Positions 56,294 through 64,000 of a stretch of DNA of 64,000 nucleotides are shown piece after piece. Origin of the DNA: Pseudoalteromonas ostreae. GTDB taxonomy: Bacteria > Pseudomonadota > Gammaproteobacteria > Enterobacterales > Alteromonadaceae. Location: positions 124,001 to 188,000 of the forward strand of contig NZ_JAGPYN010000001.1 of the NCBI RefSeq assembly GCF_018069805.1, in the 5' to 3' direction. The notes below the pieces were generated by a model. It had not been told where the DNA came from, did not search any database, and was given only the letters and a program-made list of their open reading frames with translations. The position numbers were made by a program, and so were the translations under genes. Each line of letters begins with the position of its first letter. Positions within the stretch are counted from its first letter, which is position 1.

Positions 56294-57450
56294 AATTTTA
56301 CCTCGTCGCCTAATTGTAGGCCGCTTTTAACTACGGCGAGATTATCGGTAAAGTGACTTATCTCTATAAATTGTTTGTTATGTTCAGTGGTTGCAACATA
56401 GGGACCTTGTTGATCATATTGCAAACTGGTTAAAGGAATACTTAATACCTGAGGTAGGCGAGCTGTGGTGATCTCTAAGCGCGCAGTAAGTCCTGGGCGA
56501 ATAACACTGGTGTCAATATTATCAATACTAACAATGGCATCCACAATCCGACGCTTATCTTGATATGACTTTTCTCTAAATACACGACCTAAACTCTTTA
56601 TTTTCCCTGATACAACTAGTTCGCTACTGCCATCAATGGTTATTTTAACTGTTTGCCCAGGGGCAATTTTACCGCTGTCGGGTTCATCGATTTGTGCTTT
56701 TACTTGCATATTTTTAAGTACAGCAAGCTCAATAACAGGCTGACCAAATTGCACACTTTCACCAATGGATGACTTTTCACCTTCATAATTGGTTTTATAA
56801 ATTACCAGCCCATCAATTGGGGCTTTTACCTTAAGACGTTCAATATCTTGTAAATACCCGTCTACCTCACTTTGCAGCCGTGCAACTTTGCTTTGCACCA
56901 TTTTTAAGTTTAGTTCTTTGCTCTGTTGCTGAAACGTTTGCTTACTTTTAGCAAGTGTTAGATCGTTGTTTGCAATAGTAAAATCAATTTGTGACTTTTT
57001 ACGTTCAACTTCAGAGCGAGATTGATCAATAATCTCTGCTTTGCGTTTAGCTTTATCGTAGTTCATTTTCATTTCGGCAACGCTGAGGGTCAGTTCTTGC
57101 TCTTTGATAAGTTCTTTATTTTTCGCATTTTCGAGCTGTTTTTTTGCTCGCTCTAATGAAGATTGTTTGTCGATTAGCTTATCGCGAACTTGTTTGTCGT
57201 CAAACGATACCACCACTTGGCCTTTTTTAACTTGGGTGTTTTCCGCTAGCATAGTCTTAATTTGGTATTGCCACATACGAGCAACCGACGGTGGGGCTAT
57301 GATCGCACTGGTTGATGACTCCAGTTCGCCATTGGCATTAACCGTGATAGCAATATCACTGTTTTTCACCAGATAATGTTGTTGCTTATCGTCATTACAT
57401 GCAGTTAATAGCAACATACTCAATATTATGCATAAAACGTTATGATTCAT
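56290..57450 (-). CDS. HlyD-family periplasmic adaptor, lipoprotein (second of three)
   Basis: The 386-residue protein has a lipobox (LLLTACNDD), a lipoyl half (TQVKKGQVVVSFDDKQVRDK), an unusually long Lys/Glu/Gln-rich coiled coil (about 85-190), and the second lipoyl half (IDGLVIYKTNYEGEKSSIGE). It is clearly related to the adaptor at 55097 (both have a TNxxGEK segment) but far from identical. It overlaps the first adaptor gene by 11 bases. Confidence 0.88.
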   Translation of the reverse strand: MNHNVLCIILSMLLLTACNDDKQQHYLVKNSDIAITVNANGELESSTSAIIAPPSVARMWQYQIKTMLAENTQVKKGQVVVSFDDKQVRDKLIDKQSSLERAKKQLENAKNKELIKEQELTLSVAEMKMNYDKAKRKAEIIDQSRSEVERKKSQIDFTIANNDLTLAKSKQTFQQQSKELNLKMVQSKVARLQSEVDGYLQDIERLKVKAPIDGLVIYKTNYEGEKSSIGESVQFGQPVIELAVLKNMQVKAQIDEPDSGKIAPGQTVKITIDGSSELVVSGKIKSLGRVFREKSYQDKRRIVDAIVSIDNIDTSVIRPGLTARLEITTARLPQVLSIPLTSLQYDQQGPYVATTEHNKQFIEISHFTDNLAVVKSGLQLGDEVKL

Positions 57451-58411
57451 CAGAGTCTTCTCCGATTGTTAATTTTGCACTCATGCCGGGTAACAGTTTT
57501 AAGTTCTGAGCGTTAAAGTTAAAGCGAGTTCTAAAGTAGGCATCTTTGCCCCACTGAAGGCGTTCTTCTGGCTGAGTTGAAATTTCGCTTAAAGTGGCAT
57601 TGAGCGGCTGTTGTAAATAGGCGTCAAATAACAATTGCGCTTGTTGGCCAAGTTGTAAATGTTGATAATCAATTTCGTGTACCCAGGCTTCAATGTAGAG
57701 CTCACTCATGGCCGGTATTTCGACAATTTTCCAGCCTGGTTGGGCTGTCATACCAACAAATGCTTTTTCGCCATTCCACGGATGGTTTGCATACAAAACG
57801 GGCCCTGTACGCTGTGCCTTAATGCTCATACTTGCCAGTTGCGCTTTATTGTATGCAAGGTCTGTTTTTAGTTGTTCAATAGTCAGTAACTGCTTATTGC
57901 GCGCAACGGTATTTTCAGTTTTAACTTGGCTGAGTTCTTCGGATGATTTTTGTTTATTGATCAGGGCTTTTTCAAGTTCGAGCTGATTTTTTTGATAATC
58001 ATAGGTACTTAAGTTAGCGTGTGGAATAGCGGCATCAATACGGGCACGCGCTAGTAAAAGCTCAGTGCGCTTAAAGTTAAACTCAGCTTCTATTTGTTTT
58101 TCTTGATTGCTAGTGGTGATCCTAAGCAGCTCTTCTTCGGCGGCCTCTAAACTTACTTCATCTTGTTCAATTTCACTGGCAATCGAGCCGCTATCAAACA
58201 CCACAACAACATCATCTTGTTGCGCTATTTCGCCTTCTTTCATCATCCATTGCACTTGTACTCGCCAATTGTCTGATTTTGGAGCATAAAAAATTTGCTT
58301 ATCGCTGGCTTTTAGCTCACCGCTGAGTAACAAACTTTGCGCATTGCTTGAGAAAGCTAAGCTGCAAAGTAATAATCCTAAACAGGCTTTGAAACATTGA
58401 CTTTTTAACAT
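57440..58411 (-). CDS. HlyD-family periplasmic adaptor (first of three, shorter)
   Basis: The 323-residue protein has a signal peptide without a lipobox (LGLLLCSLAFSSNAQS), a lipoyl half (EGEIAQQDDVVVVFDSGSIA), a coiled coil and a second half (RTGPVLYANHPWNGEKAFVG). It is shorter than the other two adaptors and lacks their lipid anchor. Overlap with the ATPase gene is seven bases. A soluble adaptor plus two anchored ones suggests a mixed ring, which is inference. Confidence 0.85.
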   Translation of the reverse strand: MLKSQCFKACLGLLLCSLAFSSNAQSLLLSGELKASDKQIFYAPKSDNWRVQVQWMMKEGEIAQQDDVVVVFDSGSIASEIEQDEVSLEAAEEELLRITTSNQEKQIEAEFNFKRTELLLARARIDAAIPHANLSTYDYQKNQLELEKALINKQKSSEELSQVKTENTVARNKQLLTIEQLKTDLAYNKAQLASMSIKAQRTGPVLYANHPWNGEKAFVGMTAQPGWKIVEIPAMSELYIEAWVHEIDYQHLQLGQQAQLLFDAYLQQPLNATLSEISTQPEERLQWGKDAYFRTRFNFNAQNLKLLPGMSAKLTIGEDSDES

Positions 58412-59079
58412 CCGCTATCCTCTATGACTATGCCATCTTTCATCCGAATAATTCGCTTAGCATAAGCAGCAATATCTTCTTCATGGGTTACCATGACCAA
58501 AGTATGCCCTTGTTGGTGGAGTGAGCAAAGCAACTGCATAATTTCATGAGACGTTTTACTATCGAGGTTACCCGTTGGTTCATCAGCAAAAATGACTTTT
58601 GGCTCGTTTACTAATGCTCTGGCAATAGCAACTCGTTGCCGCTGACCACCGGACATTTCAAAGGGTTTATGGTGTGCGCGATTTTGCAAGCCAACCTTAT
58701 CCAGCATCGCCATAGCGCGCTCACTGGCTTGCTGTTTTGGGGTGTCGGTATAGCGCAGCGGCAAAGCCACATTTTCTTGAGCACTAAGGCGAGTTAATAA
58801 GTGAAAGGTTTGAAATATAAAGCCAATTTTTTTATTGCGGATAGCCGACAAGCTTTCGTCATCTATTTCTTTAATACTTTCGCCAGAGAGCAAATAACTG
58901 CCTGAGGTTGATGTATCGAGACACCCAAGAATATTCATTAAAGTCGACTTCCCTGAACCAGAAGCGCCCATTACGGCTACAAACTCACCTTCTTGAATAT
59001 GCAATGAAACATTACTTAATGCAATGACTTGTGTTTCGCCTGCGCCATAAGTACGGCAAAGATTTTCGACCCTGATCAT
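58405..59079 (-). CDS. ABC transporter ATPase (MacB/LolD-type)
   Basis: The 224-residue protein is complete: Walker A GASGSGKSTLMNILGC, Q-loop (IFQTFHLL), signature SGGQRQRVAIARALV, Walker B VIFADEPTGNLDS and H-loop MVTHEED. The sequence is of the MacB/LolD/LptB-neighbour type that powers mechanotransmission-type exporters. It is the first gene of the operon ATPase-adaptor-adaptor-adaptor-permease, all overlapping or nearly so. Confidence 0.95.
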   Translation of the reverse strand: MIRVENLCRTYGAGETQVIALSNVSLHIQEGEFVAVMGASGSGKSTLMNILGCLDTSTSGSYLLSGESIKEIDDESLSAIRNKKIGFIFQTFHLLTRLSAQENVALPLRYTDTPKQQASERAMAMLDKVGLQNRAHHKPFEMSGGQRQRVAIARALVNEPKVIFADEPTGNLDSKTSHEIMQLLCSLHQQGHTLVMVTHEEDIAAYAKRIIRMKDGIVIEDSGC

Positions 59080-59397
59080 ACAGTTACTTGTGTTTTTATT
59101 ATTACGTAGCGGGTTAAAATAGCGAGTTTTATAATGAGAAACAAGTCTAAATCAGGTGGTTGAAAATTCGCCTGTTTGTGGCTTTTAACTGCTTTAACAT
59201 TTAAATGACAATTAAATCATTATTAGCTAACAACCGTATGGTTTTACAGTTGGTTTGTTACGTTTTAGCTAATAATTGTGCGGTGTTAGTGAGTGTTTTT
59301 TGTTACAAAAAAGCCAAGTGATTCAATAAAGAATAACTTGGCGGGTTTTTATAGTAAAAAATTATAAAAAATATTCAGAGCATCATACTCACATCGG
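59080..59397. other. Gap upstream of the ABC export operon
   Basis: No gene is visible. The part near 59080-59200 should hold the ABC operon promoter. The end near 59310 carries the terminator of the NfeD/stomatin genes. Confidence 0.6.
59313..59342 (-). terminator. Bidirectional-type terminator after NfeD gene
   Basis: GCCAAGTGATTC pairs with GAATAACTTGGC (one mismatch). Minus-strand transcripts meet TTTTTTGT right after it, and plus-strand ones meet GGGTTTTTAT. It lies 55 bases beyond the NfeD-like stop. Confidence 0.85.
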
Positions 59398-59850
59398 CTA
59401 AATTGCTGCAACCCACATAACGCCGACTTCTTTTTTTACCACTTTTACATGGGTGCCGGCATTCAGTGGTTGCTGGCTTTTCAGTTTCCAGGTTATTCCA
59501 GAGTACGAGTGAGTTGTAAGGCCTAACTCATTAACGTCATTAGTAAGCACAAAATCAAGCTCAGCAAAGTCACTTTTTACATCTTTGTTGTCTACGTTTT
59601 CTTGCATACGTTTTAGCGGCTTCCACAATAATAATGCGCAAGCAGCAGTGATTAGCGTGTTACTCCAAAGTGCAGTGGTGAGTGATGCATCTAATAAACC
59701 AAAGTTCATCATTAAGCCAGTAGCAAATAAAGAGATACCTAAAAACAACAATATAAACGTAGACATACCCAGTACAGCTACTTCTATTATCAGCGCTAAT
59801 ACACCTAATATCATTAGCGATTGCGGTAAATTATCAATAATAAACTGCAT
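59398..59850 (-). CDS. NfeD-like membrane protein
   Basis: The 150-residue protein has three membrane helices in the first 80 residues (PQSLMILGVLALIIEVAVLG, then FILLFLGISLFATGLMM, LWSNTLITAACALLLW) and a C-terminal OB-fold domain (about 95-150, SGITWKLKSQQPLNAGTHVK), the short NfeD (YbbJ) architecture. GGAG precedes the ATG by six bases. These proteins work with stomatin-type partners on membrane domains. The partner gene is directly upstream (17 bases). Confidence 0.88.
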   Translation of the reverse strand: MQFIIDNLPQSLMILGVLALIIEVAVLGMSTFILLFLGISLFATGLMMNFGLLDASLTTALWSNTLITAACALLLWKPLKRMQENVDNKDVKSDFAELDFVLTNDVNELGLTTHSYSGITWKLKSQQPLNAGTHVKVVKKEVGVMWVAAI

Positions 59851-59867
59851 ACTTCGCTCCTTTACAA

Positions 59868-60821
59868 TTAACCTTTTTGCTTGGTATTTAAGGTATTAAT
59901 AATTGACATCGCTTGTGCCACCATGGCGCTGGTATCTGTACCGTTATCGGGTAATAAAACAACTGACGATTCTTTAGCAATGGCTTGTTTTGCGGCAATG
60001 GCTTTTGAGGCAAGGTCTAACTGAATGGCTTTTTGACCTTGTTCAGTATCAGCTGCTTCACCTACTTTACGCAGTGCATCAGCTTGTGCTTCGGCTACGG
60101 CAATAATGGCTTTAGCTTCACCTTCTGCACGCAGGATTTGCTCGGCTTTTTCAGCTTCTGCGGCCAGTACCTGGGCTTGCTTTTTACCTTCAGCGACGTT
60201 GATATTTGCTTGTCTGTCGCCTTCAGACTCTAATATTTGTGCGCGTTTCACACGTTCCGCTTTCATTTGCGCTTCCATCGCTTCCATTACAGATTGCGGT
60301 GGCACAATGTCTTTAATTTCATAACGCAACACCTGAATACCCCAAGGCTCAGCCGCTTGGTTAATCGCTGCGACAATATTGGTATTGAGTAAATCACGCT
60401 CTTCAAAGGTTTTATCAAGCTCCATTTTACCCAGCTCTGAACGCATCGTTGTTTGTGACAGCTGGGTTACCGCAAATACATAATCATCAACGCCATAAGT
60501 GGCTTTGTAAGGGTCAAGTACACGGAAATACAGCACACCATCAACAATCAGAGAGATGTTGTCTTTGGTGATTGCAGATTGCGAAGGGACATCTTGTGCT
60601 TGCTCTTTTAAGCTACGATCAGCGGCAATACGATCAACAAATGGCACAATAAAGTTTAAACCGGCTTCCTTAGTTGATTGGTATTTACCAAAACGCTCGA
60701 TTAACCAAGCACGGTTTTGTGGTACAAACTTAACACTGCTTTTAAGCAGCACTAAAACAAAAATGAGTAAAAACGCTTCAACAGTAAATAACATGTTGAG
60801 AATTTGCGCGATAGGGTCCAT
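59868..60821 (-). CDS. qmcA: SPFH/stomatin-family protein (QmcA-like)
   Basis: The 317-residue protein has an N-terminal membrane helix (AFLLIFVLVLLKS), a band-7 domain (AWLIERFGKYQSTKEAGLNF, FRVLDPYKATYGVDDY) and a C-terminal Ala/Glu/Lys-rich coiled coil (about 195-275, EGKKQAQVLAAEAEKAEQIL) followed by a tail. The pair with NfeD is the same as E. coli qmcA-ybbJ. It forms large oligomeric rings in the inner membrane and is linked to protease control. AGGAG lies seven bases before the ATG. Confidence 0.9.
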   Translation of the reverse strand: MDPIAQILNMLFTVEAFLLIFVLVLLKSSVKFVPQNRAWLIERFGKYQSTKEAGLNFIVPFVDRIAADRSLKEQAQDVPSQSAITKDNISLIVDGVLYFRVLDPYKATYGVDDYVFAVTQLSQTTMRSELGKMELDKTFEERDLLNTNIVAAINQAAEPWGIQVLRYEIKDIVPPQSVMEAMEAQMKAERVKRAQILESEGDRQANINVAEGKKQAQVLAAEAEKAEQILRAEGEAKAIIAVAEAQADALRKVGEAADTEQGQKAIQLDLASKAIAAKQAIAKESSVVLLPDNGTDTSAMVAQAMSIINTLNTKQKG

Positions 60822-61036
60822 AGATACTCTCCTAAATAGTGGCCAACATGGCGTGTCACCGATTTATTTATGCATTAACGTGACAAAAGCTAGATTACCA
60901 CTGTGAGACTAACCGGCCTAGCGATAATTGGTGACAAAGTATGTCAATAAATATTTGCGAATGATTTTGAAGGTTCATTTTTAAATGACTATAGCTGTCG
61001 TGTTATTCTAAGGGAAAATATTTTTATAGATAGGCT
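60822..61036. other. Gap upstream of the stomatin gene
   Basis: The left part must hold the promoter of the qmcA-like gene. No gene or clear repeat was seen. Confidence 0.5.
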
Positions 61037-61506
61037 GTCATAAAACCAAACACAACTTTTTTACAAAATGTAAAACAACCAACTGGGGCTGAGCCAGTAT
61101 CAGAGTTAGAACGATTATGGCAGCGCATAGAAAAACACACTAAGCGTAACACTAATTTTGATACTAAAAAGCAAGGCTTATATACTCAGTTCAAAGAGCA
61201 AGTAGAGCCGCACGAGCAGTATCAAGCACAGATGATTGCACAGCAGATAGCACAGACGACCCCTTTAATGCAGACGATGCGCAAAGCAATGATGATGAAG
61301 ATTGGGATGACTTTTTTGACCAATATGCACAGTTTGATCGTGATGAAATTAAACAACAAAGGACCGATGCAAAACTAGAAAAGCTATTTATAAGCTATTG
61401 CACAACCGTAAAAGTACTCAAAGAAGAACTAAACGATCGGATTTTAGATAAACGCCATATGCCCATGGCATTAGAGGCCGCGCTCGAAAGTATGTTTGAT
61501 TTTTGA
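61037..61506 (+). pseudogene. Frameshifted, 5'-truncated pseudogene
   Basis: Two overlapping plus-strand frames together read as one broken protein. The first (VSELERLWQRIEKHTKRNTN, then LYTQFKEQVEPHEQ) is followed, one frame over from about 61245, by an acidic part (DDPFNADDAQSNDDEDWDDF) and a helical end (EKLFISYCTTVKVLKEELND, RHMPMALEAALESMFDF) with a stop at 61504. No start codon exists; a stop lies upstream at 61031. The family is not recognised. It lies just before a truncated regulator and cas3, so it marks a decayed junction at the CRISPR-Cas locus edge. Confidence 0.7.
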
Positions 61507-61522
61507 TCTAAAACAAGCCGTG

Positions 61523-61546
61523 CAAGTAGAAAAGGAATTCTGCTTG
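61523..61546. promoter_or_regulatory. Inverted repeat before the WYL-type fragment
   Basis: CAAGTAGAA and TTCTGCTTG form nine-base arms with one mismatch around AAGGAA, about 60 bases before the regulator start. WYL-domain regulators of defence loci often bind such inverted repeats in their own promoters. It could equally be a transcript-end hairpin of the pseudogene. Confidence 0.35.
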
Positions 61547-61605
61547 TAATCAATGGTTTTTCTGATAACTTGGCATAATAATAAAAACAATAGTGCAGGG
61601 AACGC

Positions 61606-61776
61606 ATGGTTGACACACCCGATCAAAATAGCCATCCAGTTAACTACAATATCCAACAACGCTTTCATTTTATTGAGCTCATTATTCAATGGGAAGGACG
61701 CCTGACAACCAATCATTTGCAGCAGCATTTTGGTATAAGTCGCTCGCATTTTTTCTTACTTTTGGAATCGATTTGA
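61606..61776 (+). pseudogene. Truncated WYL-type transcriptional regulator (N-terminal helix-turn-helix only)
   Basis: The 56-codon frame begins MVDTPDQNSHPVNYNIQQRF and continues HFIELIIQWEGRLTTNHLQQ, HFGISRS, the characteristic first winged-helix of WYL-domain regulators tied to CRISPR and other defence loci. After HFGISRS, where the recognition helix should go on, the sequence changes to HFFLLLESI and stops. The sensor WYL domain is missing, so this is a remnant. A GGGAA stretch before the ATG could still serve translation. Its TGA is followed at once by the cas3 ATG. Confidence 0.7.
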
Positions 61777-64000
61777 ATGGATGACTTCAATCTCTGTAAT
61801 TTAAATACAAAAGCAATACAAAAAATTGCAATTGCTCATCCAAGCTTTGATGCTTCACAGCATCAATCAGTAAAGTTGCATCTATATTCTGTTAGTAAAA
61901 TAGCAGCAAATATTGCTAAAAAATTTAATTGTGAAGGTGCAGGGGCATTAATAGGTCTGCTGCATGATTTTGGAAAATATAGCGATGCATTTCAGCGTTA
62001 TATGCAGATAATTATTAATGAACAATCAGAATGTTATGACCTTGATTTAGATGGAATAAGCTCTAAACAATTAAAAGGCTCTATTGATCACTCCACTGCG
62101 GGAGCCCAATGGATAGCTAAAGCACTTCAAGCCCACCTATCATCTGTTTGTAAAGAAGATCCAAGTGTACAAATGTATGCATTGGCTATTTTGCAAATAC
62201 TTAGTTTATGCGTAGTGTCGCATCATAGTGGTTTAATAAATAATCTGCCTGAGCCGACAGGCGGCTTTGCAAAACGAATGTTGAAAAGTGAAGAAGAAGC
62301 GCATTTTAATGAGTGTGTAAAAAATGCGGATGTTACCGTCATTGAAAAAGCGCAGCAACTAGCGACAAAGTCCTTTTTACTTAAAACCAGTATCCAGTTA
62401 AAAGTACTACTCGGCGAATATAGCTTAAGCGTCGTAGAGCATGACTTTTATCTAGGCATGTACACTAAATTATTGTTTAGTAGTTTGATAGATGCTGACA
62501 GAATCGACAGTGCTGATTTCGAAAACCCTGATAATAAACCTGAGCGTAATCAAGTGGCTGATTGGAAGAAGGCTTGCAAAAAAATTGAGCGTTTTGTAGC
62601 GCAGTTTTCAGCTGATGGACCGATTGATGCTATACGTGCAGACATATCTAATAACTGTCTCACTCGTGCACAGGATCCACAGGGTATATTTAGTCTAACA
62701 GTGCCCACTGGAGGTGGTAAAACATATGCCAGCCTTCGCTTTGCATTACACCATGCCAAAAAATATAATCTTGATCGCATTATTTACATTATTCCTTTTA
62801 CCTCCATCATCGAACAAAATGCCGATGCAATACGCAAGGTGCTTGATGACGAAAATAAGCAAAGTTGGGTATTAGAGCATCACTCAAACTTAGAGCCCGA
62901 AGTACAAACTTGGCGCTCTAAGTTAGCTGCTGAAAACTGGGATCGGCCAATTGTGCTGACTACCATGGTGCAGTTTTTAGAAAGTACATTCGGCAGTGGT
63001 ACACGAGGAGCAAGAAGATTCCACCAAATGAGTAATGCAGTCTTGGTATTTGATGAAATACAAACGTTACCTATTCGCTGTGTGCATTTATTTAATAATA
63101 CAATAAATTATTTGACACGATTTTGTAAAACAACCGCGGTGATGTGCACTGCTACTCAGCCTTTACTTCACCAGCTTCCTAATGAAAAAGCAATGTTGGG
63201 GCAATTAGCATTAACGCCTGCTAACGAATTAACACCTGATATCACTACCCTTTATAACGTACTTGAACGTGTACAAGTAACAAACTTAACCCGTGATAGC
63301 GGCTGGAGTGAAAGTGATTTAACACAATTGATTGCTGAACAACTACAAATTGTGTCAAGTTGCCTTGTTATTGTTAATACTAAAGACTGGGCAAAACGCC
63401 TTTTTATGGCATTAAAAGTACAGGTTGATGAGCAAGTCAAAGTGTACCACTTGAGTACGGGCATGTGTGCTGCGCACCGAAAAGCACTTTTAAGTGATGT
63501 GAAAGCAAGGCTGGCAAATGGCTTGCCAACGTTGTGTATTAGTACCCAATTAATTGAAGCCGGTGTTGATGTTGATTTTTCTTGTGTGGTGCGCTTTATG
63601 GCAGGGCTTGATTCAATCGCTCAAGCAGCAGGGCGTTGTAATCGTCATGGTTTTCGTGATAGCGCCAAAGTGATAGTGGTAAACCCTGAACAAGAAAATA
63701 TCGGCATGCTACACGACATAAAAACCGGGATTGACGCAACGAAACGTATATTTGACGAGTTTGATGAAACCCAGTTACTTTCTCCCCAAGCAATGACTCG
63801 TTACTTTGAATATTATTTTTATGAACGTGCCGGTGAGATGCCATACAACATCACAAAATCAGGGCTTACCAAAGGCACACAAACCTTGTTAGACCTTTTA
63901 AGCCGTAATAAAAATAATATTAGTAACTCACCATTGCCATTAAAACATGCGTTTATGGATGCCGCAAAAGCGTTTAAAGCGATTGATGCACCAAGCCATT
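61777..64000 (+). CDS. cas3: CRISPR-associated Cas3 (HD nuclease-helicase), runs off right edge
   Basis: The frame is open from ATG 61777 to the window end (741 codons). The N-terminal HD domain has H63/D64 in GLLHDFGKYSDAF, then DHSTAGAQWI and SHHSGL. The helicase part has Walker A with Lys315 (VPTGGGKTYASLRF), motif II with Asp426 (VFDEIQTLP, DEIQ rather than DEAH), CTATQPL as motif III, and QAAGRCNRHG as motif VI around 616-625. DEIQ and the HD-first layout fit type I-C-like Cas3. It degrades DNA unwound after Cascade binds its target. No frameshift is seen. The rest of the cas operon should follow. Confidence 0.93.
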   Translation, partial: MDDFNLCNLNTKAIQKIAIAHPSFDASQHQSVKLHLYSVSKIAANIAKKFNCEGAGALIGLLHDFGKYSDAFQRYMQIIINEQSECYDLDLDGISSKQLKGSIDHSTAGAQWIAKALQAHLSSVCKEDPSVQMYALAILQILSLCVVSHHSGLINNLPEPTGGFAKRMLKSEEEAHFNECVKNADVTVIEKAQQLATKSFLLKTSIQLKVLLGEYSLSVVEHDFYLGMYTKLLFSSLIDADRIDSADFENPDNKPERNQVADWKKACKKIERFVAQFSADGPIDAIRADISNNCLTRAQDPQGIFSLTVPTGGGKTYASLRFALHHAKKYNLDRIIYIIPFTSIIEQNADAIRKVLDDENKQSWVLEHHSNLEPEVQTWRSKLAAENWDRPIVLTTMVQFLESTFGSGTRGARRFHQMSNAVLVFDEIQTLPIRCVHLFNNTINYLTRFCKTTAVMCTATQPLLHQLPNEKAMLGQLALTPANELTPDITTLYNVLERVQVTNLTRDSGWSESDLTQLIAEQLQIVSSCLVIVNTKDWAKRLFMALKVQVDEQVKVYHLSTGMCAAHRKALLSDVKARLANGLPTLCISTQLIEAGVDVDFSCVVRFMAGLDSIAQAAGRCNRHGFRDSAKVIVVNPEQENIGMLHDIKTGIDATKRIFDEFDETQLLSPQAMTRYFEYYFYERAGEMPYNITKSGLTKGTQTLLDLLSRNKNNISNSPLPLKHAFMDAAKAFKAIDAPSH

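Noticed and set aside
61471..61749. 92-residue minus-strand open frame near cas3
   Set aside because: Antisense to the pseudogene end and the WYL-type fragment, which have recognisable protein sequence on the plus strand.

Overview
The window looks like chromosomal DNA of a marine gammaproteobacterium of the Alteromonadales, most like Pseudoalteromonas or a close relative. I infer this from AT-rich, densely packed genes, several large TonB-dependent receptors (TBDRs) of the long marine/Xanthomonas type, secreted S9 peptidases, many sensory proteins, an RhtA-type exporter close to the enterobacterial one, and ahpC-ahpF. No rRNA or tRNA gene, complete insertion sequence or CRISPR array was seen.

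Layout. 1-9.9 kb: nutrient-uptake island, with the start of an S9 peptidase, two paralogous TBDRs, a membrane-bound winged-helix regulator with a beta-propeller, and a TonB-domain/Sel1-repeat protein. 10.3-14 kb: ThrE-type exporter, then a LacI regulator translationally coupled to a glycosyltransferase. 14-17.4 kb: a complete secreted S9 peptidase followed by a tandem array of three extra copies of its own 3' end. 17.6-23.3 kb: a tiny lysine-rich protein, a Rnk/GreA-C-domain protein, and an RND efflux pair divergent from a TetR gene whose leader carries a perfect 27-bp palindrome. 23.3-34 kb: membrane protein, LysR regulator divergent from a siderophore-type TBDR with a Fur-box-like site, hybrid histidine kinase, PAS-GGDEF cyclase, RhtA exporter, and a chemoreceptor flanked by gene debris. 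34-40.4 kb: oxidoreductase, a BMT5-like methyltransferase with an apparent U1-type zinc finger, two small membrane proteins, ahpC/ahpF, a GFA-family protein and a DM13 protein.

40.6-51.6 kb is the most interesting segment. An AraC regulator precedes a tight co-directional run of nine genes: LuxE-like acyl-protein synthetase, IscU-like scaffold, cysteine desulfurase, fatty acyl-AMP ligase, acyl carrier protein, flavin-dependent oxidoreductase, MMPL/RND transporter, LolA-like outer-membrane sorting protein and an outer-membrane barrel protein. I infer a pathway that activates a fatty acid, loads it on a dedicated carrier protein, may add sulfur, oxidises it and exports the product across both membranes. 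I know of no described system with this gene set.

51.9-60.8 kb: a second chemoreceptor, an ABC export operon with three different HlyD-type adaptors between one ATPase and one MacB-type permease, and an NfeD/stomatin pair. 60.9-64 kb: a frameshifted pseudogene, a truncated WYL-type regulator, and an intact cas3 that runs off the right edge. The cas3 marks the start of a type I (probably I-C-like) CRISPR-Cas locus.
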